From an uncultured Paracoccaceae bacterium (GTDB lineage: Bacteria > Pseudomonadota > Alphaproteobacteria > Rhodobacterales > Rhodobacteraceae), in NCBI GenBank assembly GCA_937138255.1, contig CAKZOU010000037.1, positions 17,026 through 81,025 of the forward strand: a DNA stretch of 64,000 nt, in the 5' to 3' direction. A model generated the notes under the pieces. It was not told the DNA's origin. It was given only the letters and a program-made list of their open reading frames with translations, and did no database searches. Both the position numbers and the translations under genes were made by a program. This document shows positions 63,962 through 64,000 of the stretch, in pieces; positions within the stretch are counted from its first letter, which is position 1; each line of letters starts with the position of its first letter.

Positions 63962-64000
63962 GCGGGTGTTGTGTAATGGTAAGACCTCAGCCTTCCAAGC
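63962..64000 (+). tRNA. tRNA-Gly(TCC), 3' part cut by window edge
   Basis: GCGGGTG acceptor arm, D-arm with GTGTAATGGTAAGAC, and the beginning of the anticodon stem TCAGC followed by loop CTTCCAA, giving anticodon TCC (glycine GGA/GGG codons). The remainder lies past the window end. Confidence 0.85.

Overview
The window is about 64 kb of GC-rich, gene-dense DNA that looks like chromosome of an alphaproteobacterium of the Rhodobacteraceae (Rhodobacter/Rhodovulum/roseobacter-like). The grounds are the C-terminal part of a SoxD-type cytochrome, an ALA synthase (hemA), a propionyl-CoA synthetase preceded by TGCAAA boxes, MerR-type operators beside beta-oxidation genes, and a short intergenic repeat of a kind I associate with this family. 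I see no IS element, integrase, CRISPR array or replication origin. The only clearly foreign-looking stretch is a low-GC FRG-domain gene right after lepA.

Layout. 1-3.4 kb: tail of a sox locus (SoxD C-terminus, a DUF302 periplasmic protein), hemA, and a Tat-exported metallo-beta-lactamase-fold protein. 3.5-8.2 kb: tandem glycine riboswitch followed by gcvT-gcvH-gcvP. 8.3-22 kb: a catabolic island built around an ectoine hydrolase (DoeA). It comprises a polyamine-type ABC importer, a EutA-like racemase-family protein, a metal-competent M24 hydrolase, a PLP ammonia-lyase-like protein, an Lrp/AsnC regulator, a DoeD-like transaminase, DoeA, an ArgE-type deacetylase and a DUF1989 protein. The combination suggests uptake and breakdown of ectoine or hydroxyectoine, or a related N-acyl diamino acid, by a non-standard gene set. 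22-26 kb: lepA, the FRG-domain gene, an orphan Phd-like antitoxin with palindromic operators, a secreted protein and a possible 33-residue membrane protein. 26-31 kb: esterase, DUF817 protein, glyA, nadK and small membrane proteins. 31-35.5 kb: prpE and maeB, both central-carbon genes with conspicuous regulatory palindromes. 35.6-41.3 kb: a bicupin protein and the nucleoside-salvage operon cdd-deoA-deoB-add-upp. 41.4-47.2 kb: a SPOR protein, an M48-like protein without its HExxH motif, an acyl-CoA synthetase, a DMT exporter, a sulfotransferase and a DUF1801 protein. 47.3-54.3 kb: a beta-oxidation cluster (fadB/J-type, thiolase, GST, acyl-CoA dehydrogenase) with two MerR regulators. 54.4-59.7 kb: a Mn-transporter-like protein behind a Fur/Mur-type box, two thioesterases, a MATE pump, ArsC, pyrD and a DUF952 protein. 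59.8-64 kb: a UshA-like protein with an altered metal site, a DUF4242 protein, an SRAP protein, a class III nucleotide cyclase and the 5' part of tRNA-Gly(TCC).

Functional links. glyA and gcvTHP both serve one-carbon/glycine metabolism. prpE, maeB, the fad cluster and the acyl-CoA synthetase form an acyl-CoA/C3 assimilation theme. The ectoine-like island would feed aspartate semialdehyde and acetate into central metabolism. Coding starts were adjusted where a ribosome-binding site or family length argued for it. Everything is read from sequence alone; family names rest on recognised motifs, not on searches.
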